Shown in pieces: positions 33,547 through 43,184 of a stretch of DNA of 64,000 nucleotides; the first letter of the stretch is position 1, and each line of letters opens with the position of its first letter. Origin of the DNA: Adenophora triphylla var. japonica (lineage: Eukaryota; Streptophyta; Magnoliopsida; Asterales; Campanulaceae); the NCBI GenBank assembly GCA_022495995.1, contig JAFEMH010002345.1, positions 62,001 to 126,000 on the forward strand, read 5' to 3'. The notes beneath the pieces are model-generated. The model was not told where the DNA came from and made no database searches. It saw only the letters and a list, made by a program, of their open reading frames with translations. A program made the position numbers and the translations under genes.

Positions 33547-33570
33547 ACGAGGCCCTGGCCAATCGAGATC
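33448..33570 (+). repeat. Direct repeat, 93 bases apart, at the end of E3 gag
   Basis: GGTAAACGAGGCCCTGGCCA and the ten bases after it occur at 33448-33477 and 33541-33570. The second copy is in the frame that continues into pol, so a local tandem duplication probably broke the frame here. Confidence 0.85.
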
Positions 33571-35222
33571 AGAGCTCATCATCACTTCCGACTACCAGCC
33601 CCAGTGGTAACCGGCCCGTGCCGTCAGTCAAGCTTACAGCCACAAGTGCCGCCAAGGCTAAAGGCAACAGCGAAGGAGACAAAGCTCCTCACCCTGCTAC
33701 AAATCAGATCAACCTCGGGAATGCTTCCAGTAGCCACCCTGAAAACATATGTAAAGGTCTTCCCCGCAAGATAGAGTCAGCTTCCGACGAAGGGAATGAC
33801 CACCTCAGCATCAACATGCTCAAGTTCGATTCTGTTCCCAGTCGTCACGGCTGCGGATTCAGGCATCCCGCCAGCAAACTGCTAGCTCTGATAGACTTGG
33901 CGATCCAGCGAGATCACGAGACTATCAACATCGCAGAATTCAACACCCCCGTGGGTTCAATCAAATAGATATGGGCGAACTTCTTGGTAACCGAGATCAA
34001 GGAAGGCCGCATGGAATGTCCCAGCCCGACTTCCTTCGTCAGCATAATCCAAGTGTTTCCACCATTCGGTGATTTGGATGTGATCACAGTTCTAGACACT
34101 AGTCAGACGGCGCGCACCTACGGAGACTGCTTAGCTCTCGCAAGGAAAGCCCTCATGGAACTAGCCGCTCAAGAGAACCGTCTCTGGGACGAAAACCAAG
34201 CTCAAAAGACCCACAGGGACCAAGCCCTTAAGGTGTCACAAGCAGCTTCAGACAGAAAGCTAGAGGCCACTTTAGACCAGTTCAACCTCAAGGGTTTTAC
34301 TCATGGCAACTTCCTGGACTACCGCCTGTTCTCATCCAACCCCCTCTGCCAAGGGAGGGCGGTCAACGGTCCCGACGACCTAGGAGATGGAATGACACAC
34401 CAGGACGAGTACCAGCACTTATCTCCTCGAGAAAAGCAAGTTCTCTGTGAAAGCGACGACGAAGACGATGAAACCATTCTCTTCCAAGCCAGACATGAAG
34501 TCAACAAAACCGGAATCCCAAGGGTCCTGGGAGGATGGGGACGGATCATTTCCGCTCTCAAACTAAAAGGCCAACTGAGGGAGGAAGGTCTATTCAAAAA
34601 GAAGAGAAAGATAGAAATACATCTCCAACAACTGCTCAAGGAGATTCCACAGACTGCGACATTCATTTACAGAAACGATCAACTGGGACAGCAGCCAATT
34701 ACATGGGCAGATGTTCGGGAAGCCGTGTACTCACCTTCCGACATACCCGCCACTCAGATAAGGCAAAAGGGAAAGCTCTCCCCAATGGAGGTTTACCTAG
34801 ACTGTCGCACGCAGTTCAAGGAAGCCCTGGCTATTCTCACATGGGAAGAAACGCAGGCGCTAACTCTCGATGCAGGCTCTGCTGCAAGAAAGCTAATCTG
34901 GGCCAAGAGTGGAGGAAAATTAGCAAACCACGAGTATCGCCAAACCCAACTCTAGAATGCCCTGAGTATGCTCAGCAAGAAGGAAAAGAGCGCGATATAT
35001 CGTGAAGAGATCAAGGAGACCGTTCGCTTGAGCCAAGAACTCTCCAACCTCCCTCGGAGGGTCAGCAACGCACGCTTCGATTCGGCAACCAGCCAGTGCA
35101 CGACGTTTGAGCATTTGCGTCAAATCGTAGGCTACCTCCCCACGGAGGCACCCAAGCCAGTATCCTAGGACAGAATCTGGAAAGCTGCCGAAGCTCCCGG
35201 GAATACATCTACAGTCAACGAA
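33547..35222 (+). pseudogene. E3 gag-protease linker region with three amber codons
   Basis: One frame, continuous with pol, is open from 33540 onward except for TAG at 33966-33968, 34953-34955 and 35166-35168. The sequence includes FDSVPSRHGCGFRHPASKLL, DTSQTARTYGDCLALARKAL, a charged stretch (CESDDEDDETILFQARHEV) and LSKKEKSAIYREEIKETVRL. Long linkers of this kind are usual in Tat/Ogre elements; I recognise no catalytic domain. Confidence 0.75.
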
Positions 35223-38200
35223 TTGAGGGAAGACATATGGCCCTATGCTACGAGGAATCCTCCTCTGACTATGGCTCAACTCAGAGCGGCCTGTTCAGAA
35301 GGGACCAAGCCTGATGTCAGCGTTCTAACCCGATCGGGTCAAATCCATGCATCACCACCTAAGGCCACTAAAAAGCCAGCGGAGCCAGAACCGCAACCCG
35401 GACTGCCCGAAGACGCAAGTTCCGTGAAAGAGGACCCGATCCTCACTCAGCTCAAGCAGACTCAGGCGAACATTTCCCTTTGGTCCCTGCTCACTTCCTC
35501 ATATTCTCACAAGCTCAAGCTAGAGGAAAGTCTGGCCCGTACCATGGTCCCCGTGGACGCAACCCCAGACGAAGTCATTCAGATGATCGGCAACATCCAC
35601 TACGGCAACATTATCACCTTCACAGATTTGGACCTGCCAAAATTTGGGGCTGATCACAATGAGCCACTCTACATCACAGTCCAGCTGGACGAGCGTCGCC
35701 TTCCCCGCGTGTTGGTAGATGGAGGTTCCGGAATGAATGTCTTGCCCGCCAAGATGATGGACCTGCTTGACATCAAGCCCACAAATTTGAAGCCTTCAGT
35801 CCACACTGTCAAGGCCTACGATTCTACTTCCCGCACAGTTCTCGGGGTCGCTACTCTTAACATCTGGTTCGGCAAGCGGATGATCCCCACCGAATTCCAA
35901 GTGTTGGACATTCCAATCACTTTCACAGCCATCCTGGGGCGACCATGGCTGCACCAGAGAAATGGCGTGGCATCCACCCTTCACCAGTGCATCAAATTCA
36001 TGCAAGGCAGCGAGCTAACCACAGTCTACGGCGACAGCGTCACCACCGAGGGGACCAGCACCAACGACATTCCAGTATTGGAAATCAAGCATAATGACGA
36101 CATGGCATTAACTGGATTCACTCTGGAGACCTCCAAGATCCAAATATGCAACGTGGACCTTCCACTCTTTCAAGACAAGATTCCTCCCGCCATGAAGATG
36201 ATGAAACTCATGAACTTCATCCCAGGACTAGGGCTCGGCAAAAGGTTACAAGGCCAACACCAAGTTATCGAAGTCAAGGACCACACCACGGTCCAGGGGC
36301 TCGGTTATGTGCCAACACCAGCTGACATCAGGGAGAACAAAAGGCTCACCCGCACCAAGGCAGCAGCCCGCAAAAGGGGAACCTCCGACGGCACACCCAA
36401 CCTCCGACCTTACAGTTTTGACCTCGCTCATTACTTCACGAAGGGAACCGACAGCAGAACTGAGGGGACCGACAAGGGAACCGACAGCAGAACTGAGGGG
36501 ACCGACAGCGAAACTGACAGCAGAACTGAGGGGACCGGCAATGGGCCCGATGAAGATGAGAAAGAAGCAGGGATAGCCAGCACAGAGACTATGGAAAGAA
36601 TGGAACAGCTAGCACGGGACCTTAAGCGTTTCAGAGGACTCAAGGCTAATCCGATAAGGGGAGCGTTCCTCGACATCACAACTCTACCTGGACCAATTGC
36701 CACCACAGTCCAGCACGAGTACACATTCAAGGGAATCCCAGACATAGAAGAGCAACTCAAGATACTCTTCACGGGAAACAGATTGTTCGGATCAGCCGCC
36801 GAGGCCACATTCGAGACAGTAACTCCAAAGAAGAAGGAACCAGAATTCATAGAAGACGCTCTCAGTGGACCCGCTATACAGAGTCTTTTTGAAGAAGTCA
36901 TGGAGGTGCCAAACCTGATTGACCTGGGCTCCGAAAACAGCATGATCGCCATGATTGGGACAGCAGAAGCTAAGCCTCTCGACCCCCAAACCCTCATCAA
37001 GCATCCAGCAATGCCACCGAAGAACTGGGTAACTTTCACCGGACCAAGGGCAAGCCAGGCAGAAATGGAAGACAAGCTGGGCCTGCACCCACATCTCCCA
37101 AAACCCGGTCTCAAACCCTCTGAGTCAGTCCTTGTTAAAGTCCAGTCCTCTGAGTCGTCCAACGGCCTTACGCCGGAAGACTATGATAATGTAGCCAACA
37201 ATGTATTTCCGTTCTCGTTTAATGAAAAGTCTGACCTTTCGGAGTATCCCCTCATTGCCACTTTAACAACTGATAAGTTAACAAACAACTTAAAAGACGT
37301 TAATAATGAATCAATTGATAAAGAAGCAGACACATTAAACGAACAATACATTAAAGAAGTTCTCAAGCGTGTAGTTGACCGAGAGGACAACCGGGCCCAA
37401 GCTGCCGAAGAGGTTATGACCAAAGTGAACCTGGGGTCAGTGCAAGAGCCTAAAGAGACACAAGTGGGCAGTTTCTTCGCCGATGCAGAAAAAGAAGCCC
37501 TGATAAGCCTCCTCCGGGAGTATGTTGACGTGTTTGCCTGGTCATACCAGGACATGCCAGGACTCGATCCCTCGATCGTGGAGCACAGAATTCCCCTGGA
37601 TCCAGAATCCAAGCCTGTCAAACAGAAGTTACGCAAGATCAAGCCAGAGTGGTCCTTGCAAGTGAAAGAAGAGATTGAGAAAATGCTCCAAGTTGGTTTC
37701 ATCAGAGTAATTGAGTACCCGACCTGGCTCTCCAACATCGTGACGGTAACCAAGGCCAATGGAAAGGTCAGATGTTGCGTAGATTTCCGAGATCTCAACA
37801 AGGCTAGCCCTAAAGATGATTTCCCACTACCCAACATCGACATGCTAGTCGACACCACGGCAAATTTCGAGGTAAAGTCCTTCGTGGATGGGTTTGCCGG
37901 ATACAACCAGATCAAAATGTTCGAGGAGGATCAAGCCAAGACTGCTTTCACTACTCCGTGGGGGACATACTGCTACACGGTCATGCCGTTCGGTCTGAAG
38001 AACACTGGGGCTACTTACCAGCGGGCTGCAACAACCCTCTTCCATGACATGATTCACAAAGAAATCGAAGTATATGTCGACGACATGATCATCCACTCCA
38101 GAGGATCAGACATACAGCACATGACAAATCTGAGAAAGTTCTTCAACAGACTCAGAAATCACTCCATGAGATTGAACCCTGCCAAGTGCACCTTCGGCGT

Positions 38201-39368
38201 CAAGCGAGGCAAAGTACTGGGGTACATGGTTACAGAAAGAGTTATCGAAGCCAATCCCAAGAAAATCAAGGCCATCATCGACATGAAGCCGCCTCAGACC
38301 CTGACAGAAGTGAAAACCTTTATGGGAAGACTTCAGTACATCAGTCGCTTCATCAACCAGTTGACATCTCTCTGCGAGCCCATGTTCAAATTGATGAAGA
38401 AGAATGCTGACATCAAATGGGACTCCGAGTGCCAGACAGCTTTCGAGAAAATCAAGACATACTTGGTGAATCCCCCGATTCAGTGTCCGCCACATGAAGA
38501 CAAGCCACTACTCCTGTACTTGACAGTAACAGACACGTCAATCAGAGCAATGCTGGCACAAGAACAGAAAGATTCCAAAGTTGAGCATGCAATCTACTTC
38601 GTAAGCCGAAAGCTTCAAGGAAGTGAACTCAGCTACTCAGCATTAGAGAAGACTTGTACCGCCTTGGTATGGGTAGTCAGGAAACTGAAACACTACATGC
38701 AGTTGCATTCAGTACTCCTGGTCTCCAAAATGGACCCCGTCCGATATCTCTTTGACAAGCCATCCCTGTCAATGAGACTAGCCAAGTGGTCATTCTTCCT
38801 GGCTGAGTTCGACATCAAATATATGGTCAGAAAATCAACAAAGGGCAGAGTAATGGCAGATCAGCTGGCAGACTTCCCGAGCAGTGAACCCAAGGGTCCT
38901 GATCCGCAGTTTCCGGACGACGAAATCTTTTCACTCGACAGCGCAAACCGCTTGCAACTCTTCTTCGATGGGGCAGACAACAAGAAGGGGAATGGCATTG
39001 GAATGCTCCTTGTCGATCCCAAGGACAAGCACACTCCCATAGCCATCAAACTGAATTTTGAAACAACCAACAATGCCGCAGAATATGAAGCCTGCGCAGC
39101 CGGTCTAGAAGCCGCTCTCGAGCGCAACATCTCAGAACTGGAAGTATACGGAGACTCAGCATTGATCATCAATCAAGTGTCCAACAAATGGAAGACGATA
39201 GATTCTGGCCTCCAGAAGTACCACTTGTACATGGAGGAGCTCATTGCTCAGTTCAAGGACATCTCTTTCCACTATTTTCCAAGAGACAGGAACCGCTTCG
39301 CAGATGTCCTGGCTACCCTCGCCCCTCTTGTAGAAATTCCCGACGGAAAATCAGTAAAACCCCTCTAA
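35223..39368 (+). CDS. Tat pol: protease, RT, RNase H, archaeal RNase H (E3), ends at a 1-base frameshift
   Basis: This frame of 1381 residues is uninterrupted. The aspartic protease has LVDGGSGMNVLP near residue 164. A G-patch-like stretch (FIPGLGLGKRLQG) lies near 333. Reverse transcriptase spans about 760-1060, with DFRDLNKASPKDDFPLPN, MPFGLKNTGATYQ and catalytic YVDDM near 950. The retroviral-type RNase H covers about 1093-1216. The archaeal-type RNase H covers about 1240-1375 (LQLFFDGADNKKGNGIGM, NNAAEYEACAAGL). The TAA at 39366 follows from loss of one base, because the integrase continues in the next frame. Internal stops upstream show that the element is dead, but this segment is well kept, so E3 is young relative to E1 and E2. 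Confidence 0.93.
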   Translation: MREDIWPYATRNPPLTMAQLRAACSEGTKPDVSVLTRSGQIHASPPKATKKPAEPEPQPGLPEDASSVKEDPILTQLKQTQANISLWSLLTSSYSHKLKLEESLARTMVPVDATPDEVIQMIGNIHYGNIITFTDLDLPKFGADHNEPLYITVQLDERRLPRVLVDGGSGMNVLPAKMMDLLDIKPTNLKPSVHTVKAYDSTSRTVLGVATLNIWFGKRMIPTEFQVLDIPITFTAILGRPWLHQRNGVASTLHQCIKFMQGSELTTVYGDSVTTEGTSTNDIPVLEIKHNDDMALTGFTLETSKIQICNVDLPLFQDKIPPAMKMMKLMNFIPGLGLGKRLQGQHQVIEVKDHTTVQGLGYVPTPADIRENKRLTRTKAAARKRGTSDGTPNLRPYSFDLAHYFTKGTDSRTEGTDKGTDSRTEGTDSETDSRTEGTGNGPDEDEKEAGIASTETMERMEQLARDLKRFRGLKANPIRGAFLDITTLPGPIATTVQHEYTFKGIPDIEEQLKILFTGNRLFGSAAEATFETVTPKKKEPEFIEDALSGPAIQSLFEEVMEVPNLIDLGSENSMIAMIGTAEAKPLDPQTLIKHPAMPPKNWVTFTGPRASQAEMEDKLGLHPHLPKPGLKPSESVLVKVQSSESSNGLTPEDYDNVANNVFPFSFNEKSDLSEYPLIATLTTDKLTNNLKDVNNESIDKEADTLNEQYIKEVLKRVVDREDNRAQAAEEVMTKVNLGSVQEPKETQVGSFFADAEKEALISLLREYVDVFAWSYQDMPGLDPSIVEHRIPLDPESKPVKQKLRKIKPEWSLQVKEEIEKMLQVGFIRVIEYPTWLSNIVTVTKANGKVRCCVDFRDLNKASPKDDFPLPNIDMLVDTTANFEVKSFVDGFAGYNQIKMFEEDQAKTAFTTPWGTYCYTVMPFGLKNTGATYQRAATTLFHDMIHKEIEVYVDDMIIHSRGSDIQHMTNLRKFFNRLRNHSMRLNPAKCTFGVKRGKVLGYMVTERVIEANPKKIKAIIDMKPPQTLTEVKTFMGRLQYISRFINQLTSLCEPMFKLMKKNADIKWDSECQTAFEKIKTYLVNPPIQCPPHEDKPLLLYLTVTDTSIRAMLAQEQKDSKVEHAIYFVSRKLQGSELSYSALEKTCTALVWVVRKLKHYMQLHSVLLVSKMDPVRYLFDKPSLSMRLAKWSFFLAEFDIKYMVRKSTKGRVMADQLADFPSSEPKGPDPQFPDDEIFSLDSANRLQLFFDGADNKKGNGIGMLLVDPKDKHTPIAIKLNFETTNNAAEYEACAAGLEAALERNISELEVYGDSALIINQVSNKWKTIDSGLQKYHLYMEELIAQFKDISFHYFPRDRNRFADVLATLAPLVEIPDGKSVKPL
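36438..36545 (+). repeat. In-frame minisatellite in pol
   Basis: About three units of GACAGCAGAACTGAGGGGAC encode TDSRTEG repeats between the G-patch-like region and the RT. They keep the frame open and probably form a flexible acidic linker. Confidence 0.88.
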
Positions 39369-40708
39369 TAGGCAGACGGGAAACACCCGCTTATTGCTGT
39401 GAGATCGAAATAAAAAATGAAACGATCGACGAACCCTGGTACAATCAAATCTACCAGTACCTCCAAAACGGAGAAGCTTCCTTTACAAGTGAAGATGGAA
39501 AATACAAAGAAGGGATCAAAGCCAAAAACATGATGGCATTTAAATGGCTGGCATCCCATTTCGTCATTCTGGGGGGTATGTTGTACAAGAAGCGCCACCA
39601 AGGGCCACTCCTTCGGTGTGTAAACAAAGAGAAAGCCAGCGAGCTAACGAACGAAGTTCACAACGGAACCTGCGGTCCGCACATGAACGCCCGAGCATTG
39701 ACACAGATCATCCTCCGTATGGGATACTATTGGATATCAATCAAAACAGACTGCATCCAGTTCATCCGAAGCTGTGACAAATGTCAACGGTTCTCCAACC
39801 TCAATCACATCCCTCCTCACGGACTCTATTGCATGACTACGCCATGGCCTTTCGCCACATGGGGAATCGACGTCATTGGCAAAATCACTCCACCAGGGAG
39901 CAATGGTCACGAGTTCATTCTAGTCGCAGTCGACTACTTCACGAAATGGGTAAAAGCCAGATTGTACAAGGTACTGAATTCTAAGAAGGTGGCCGAGTTC
40001 ATCAAAGAGAACATCATGTGCCGGTACGGAGTACCCAACGAGATCATATCCGACAATGGGACCCACTTCGAAGGAAATTGTGACCAACTTCTGACCGAAT
40101 TTAGAGTCACACTTCACAAGTCTTCTCCCTACAGACCACAAACCAATGGTGCAGTAGAGGCAGCAAACAAGACTCTTGCAATGATAATCAGAAAGATGAC
40201 CACCAGAGGTCGGGACTGGCCCGAAAAGCTACATCTAGCCCTCTGGGGATACAGAACATCAGTCAGAACCGCCACAGGGGAGACTTCATTCGCACTTACC
40301 TACGAAATGGAAGCAATGTTACCCGTGAAATTGGAAATTCCATCCCTCCGAGTCCTCTTGGAAAACGCGATCAATGAAGTCGAATGGCTACAGAGCCGTC
40401 ACGACGAACTTGCTCTACTCGACGAGCGCAGATTGAAAGCAATGGAACACACTCGTGCCTACCAAAGCAGAATGGCCCGAGCATTTGATAAGAAAGTCAA
40501 GATCCGAGACATCAGAGAAGGCGACTTGGTGCTAAAGGAAAAGCCTCCTACGCAGACCAATCCCCTCGGAAAGTGGGAGCCTACCTGGATAGGACCGTTC
40601 GTGGTACAAAGAATCTTCTCCGGAGGAGCCATGAAGTTAGCAGATTTGGACGGGAACCCTTTTGTTAACCCCATGAACGGAAGCAAGCTCCGCAGATACT
40701 TCGTTTGA
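39369..40708 (+). CDS. Tat integrase (E3), separated from pol by a 1-base frameshift
   Basis: The frame is open beyond 40700. The N-terminal HHCC zinc finger has VHNGTCGPHMNAR (His near 39660 and 39684) and CDKC (39773-39784). The catalytic core has WGIDVIGKI (Asp near 39867), ISDNGTHFEG (Asp near 40055) and QTNGAVEAANKTL (Glu near 40158). The C-terminal part ends GNPFVNPMNGSKLRRYFV. There is no chromodomain, in line with Tat. The frame also runs upstream to 39188 inside the previous ORF, but that part is not integrase. Confidence 0.93.
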
Positions 40709-40871
40709 GGAAGAGCACGAGTCAACTCTCCTTCCCCATACACCACCCCTCAATAAAATTAAAGTGCTAAGAGAGTAATACCCAACTGGATACATTCCCG
40801 CTAATGATCCATGTAAAAAATAGGGTCGCACTTCTTTTGTCTTTGTTTTTCTCAAATTCACCTAAAGTGTC

Positions 40872-40944
40872 GAACTACGGTGACCTGAGCCCCTTAGTCC
40901 AATTGTAAAAGGGGAACTTAGGCAGCCATCATTGGTTCGGTCTC
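40872..40944 (+). other. Hairpin motif A, copy 5 (E3)
   Basis: GAACTACGGTGACCTGAGCC, inner CCCCTTAG...AAAAGGGG, AACTTAGGCAGCC and GGTTCGGTCT. It lies 164 bases after the integrase stop. Here CGTAG reads CTTAG, so one outer pair is lost. Confidence 0.7.
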
Positions 40945-41158
40945 AAAAAAAACAAAAAAATAATAAGCATCAATTGCTTGTGTTTCGAAAAACTCTTTTC
41001 AATTAACCTACAAATTCATTACGGTTAAAACAATCTTTGATGAGTTCAAGCACGGTCAACTCTTGACTCGCTACACGCTAGCAAAACTACAATAAAACAT
41101 TAATCAGTTAATGTGTCTGCAATGACAGTGGGTGGATACTCTGGACAGCAAGGTCAAC

Positions 41159-42650
41159 CTAGTTTCCCGTACTTGGTCCTTCATCCTTCTTCCCTTTCCC
41201 ACAGCGAGTATTCTTCACCTTCACAGGGAATATTCCTGTAGTCCTTCTACCTGGCTCAGGGACCCTTCCCGACGCCTCCGTCAAACCTGTAGCTACCAAC
41301 GCAGCCCTTTCCCTAGCTCTGTCTTGAGCTGCCTCTCTTCGAGCCATCATGACCGTGCTTTGATCGGCCTCCCGATCAGCATTGGCCTCATAGTCAGCCA
41401 TGTCGTCCCCAGTACGATTTTGAGGGTTAGCCCCCGCTTCGGTTCTCCTCAAAGTCGAGTTGTCCAGGTAATCAAGACCCAACAGCTCACTCCTTGTCCA
41501 CAAGATAGCCATCTGTATCTCCCCCATACACTCTTCATACCAGTTCAGATACTGCGTAGACAGAACATTGCCCCCTCTCCGGTGAAAGAGAACCCTGGAA
41601 GGAAAGGACGTGTATTGCCACAACCGCGTGAGCAGCAATAACGTCGAAGGATCTTCCATCAGTAGAGATCCCACCTCGAAGGTAGCAGCATAACTCAAAC
41701 CCGTCAATGGCACCTTCTCCAAACTCGCATCGTCGTAACCAAGGATGGAATGTAGAAAGCCGTCTGGGACAACCCCGACACTCTGACAACCAAAAGACCC
41801 CCCTGAGCGGTCCGGCAAGTCTGTAATTTCCAGTGAGGAACCCACCATCGCAAGTGATGCATGCGGAGTCTGGCCATCCGGAGCTCCAGTTCAGCCTGAT
41901 CGCCCCCTATCACCAGAGGACGTCGAGAAAAGGACCAAGCATCACAAGACACTGGAACCTCGGGCATCATCTGCAACCTCTCCCTCAACCACATAGTGAG
42001 CATAGCGGGACTCCCTCCCCACATGTATCGGCTGCCGGTCGCCATCCGACCTATGCCCAGGAACGTCTCGCCCAGAACCAAAGGCACGATATCTCCCCCG
42101 TTCCGGCACTGCCTCACCAGGTCCAGTACACTGTGATGGCACACACCCAGGGATGTGAATGTGAACAAAGTAGCAATCGCGCACAGAGCAAACGCGTCCC
42201 ACGCAAAATGCTCCCCTCACTACCAGCAAACTTATCGGGCAGTCCCGAAATGTCGACATAGTCTGTGTTCGATATCAGCATCCCGTATGCTTCTCCAGCC
42301 GAGATACCAAGCAGAGGCACTAACTTCTCAACAGTGGCCATGCCACCAGCATAGGGAAGAACTAGCTGTTCCGTCTCAGGTCCTCCTAGAATGGCCCGGA
42401 AATCTTCAAACGTAGGAGTGATTTCGTTGTACGAGAAGTTGTACACATTCCTCCGTACGTCCCAGAAACGAGTCGCAGCTCTCAAAAGATCCCAATCTGG
42501 CATGAGCTCCTTCAAAGCTCAAACAGATTTCATCCCGTAACAACCCTCGAAACACCCCTTGTTTTGCCTCGCGTAGTTGCGTACCCACGACTGGAAATTT
42601 TCCAAGTATCGCTCTTGCATCCGAGACAATAACTTAGGAAATGGAGCCAT
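41159..42650 (-). pseudogene. Antisense DUF7745-like gene, E3 copy
   Basis: The start MAPFPKLLSRMQERYLENF at 42650 aligns without gaps to the E1 copy. Then come MPDWDLLRAATRFWDVRRN and FNFSYNEITPTFEDFRAI-type sequence (VYNFSYNEITPTFEDFRAI) and VPLVLGETFLGIGRMATG; the end is VKNTRCGKGKKDEGPSTGN. Damage: TGA near 42521 where the E1 copy has Trp, and frameshifts near 42210 and 41770. Otherwise it is full length (about 495 codons). The AGTCCGGCCGGACT palindrome lies 127 bases upstream of the start. The family assignment is by eye; the function is unknown. A DNA- or chromatin-related role is inference only. Confidence 0.78.
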
Positions 42651-42776
42651 GAAAAGAAGTGAAAGAAACCTTAGGAATTTGAGAGAAATTCAGCTAATGG
42701 ATCAAAGCAAACGCGCAGTTTCTTACAAATTGCAAAGCTGAAACTGCAATTTAAAAGATTCTGGAAATTCATCTTC

Positions 42777-42790
42777 AGTCCGGCCGGACT
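42777..42790 (-). promoter_or_regulatory. AGTCCGGCCGGACT palindrome upstream of the DUF7745-like gene
   Basis: This 14-base perfect palindrome is followed by CTTTCTG. The same block occurs at 46102 upstream of the second antisense gene, and variants flank the TATA box side of LTR-Y (48823, 48914). No clear TATA box was seen between it and the ATG. Confidence 0.75.
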
Positions 42791-43184
42791 CTTTCTGTAG
42801 TTGACTTGGTCAACTCTGCAGCCAGCTGCTCTCAAATTGGAAACAATTCCAAACCAAGTCCTGTTCATGCTTTCTTGAATCTGCGTGCTCCCATGATTTC
42901 AATCAACCACTGCCAACACCACTTTCGCCCCGGGCTCATGCAACAGTGCAATTAATTAAAAATCAGTGCATATAGGCATAATTTTTGACCAGTTCAAATT
43001 TTTGTGCATATTTCATTTTATTTATTTTTGATCAACCTACTTGCTTATTTGCCAAAATAAAAAGAAGGTAATCACTAAATAGATGTGCAAAGTACAGGTT
43101 CCGCCTCAAGGGCGCCTTTTCAAATACAAGTCAAATTGTTCTGGACAATACACACATTTTGTCTAAAAAGGCAATAAAGGAGGA
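42791..43184. other. Spacer between E3 antisense genes
   Basis: AT-rich, no ORF. It contains the distal upstream region of the DUF7745-like gene and the 3' end region of the mobile-domain gene. Confidence 0.5.
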
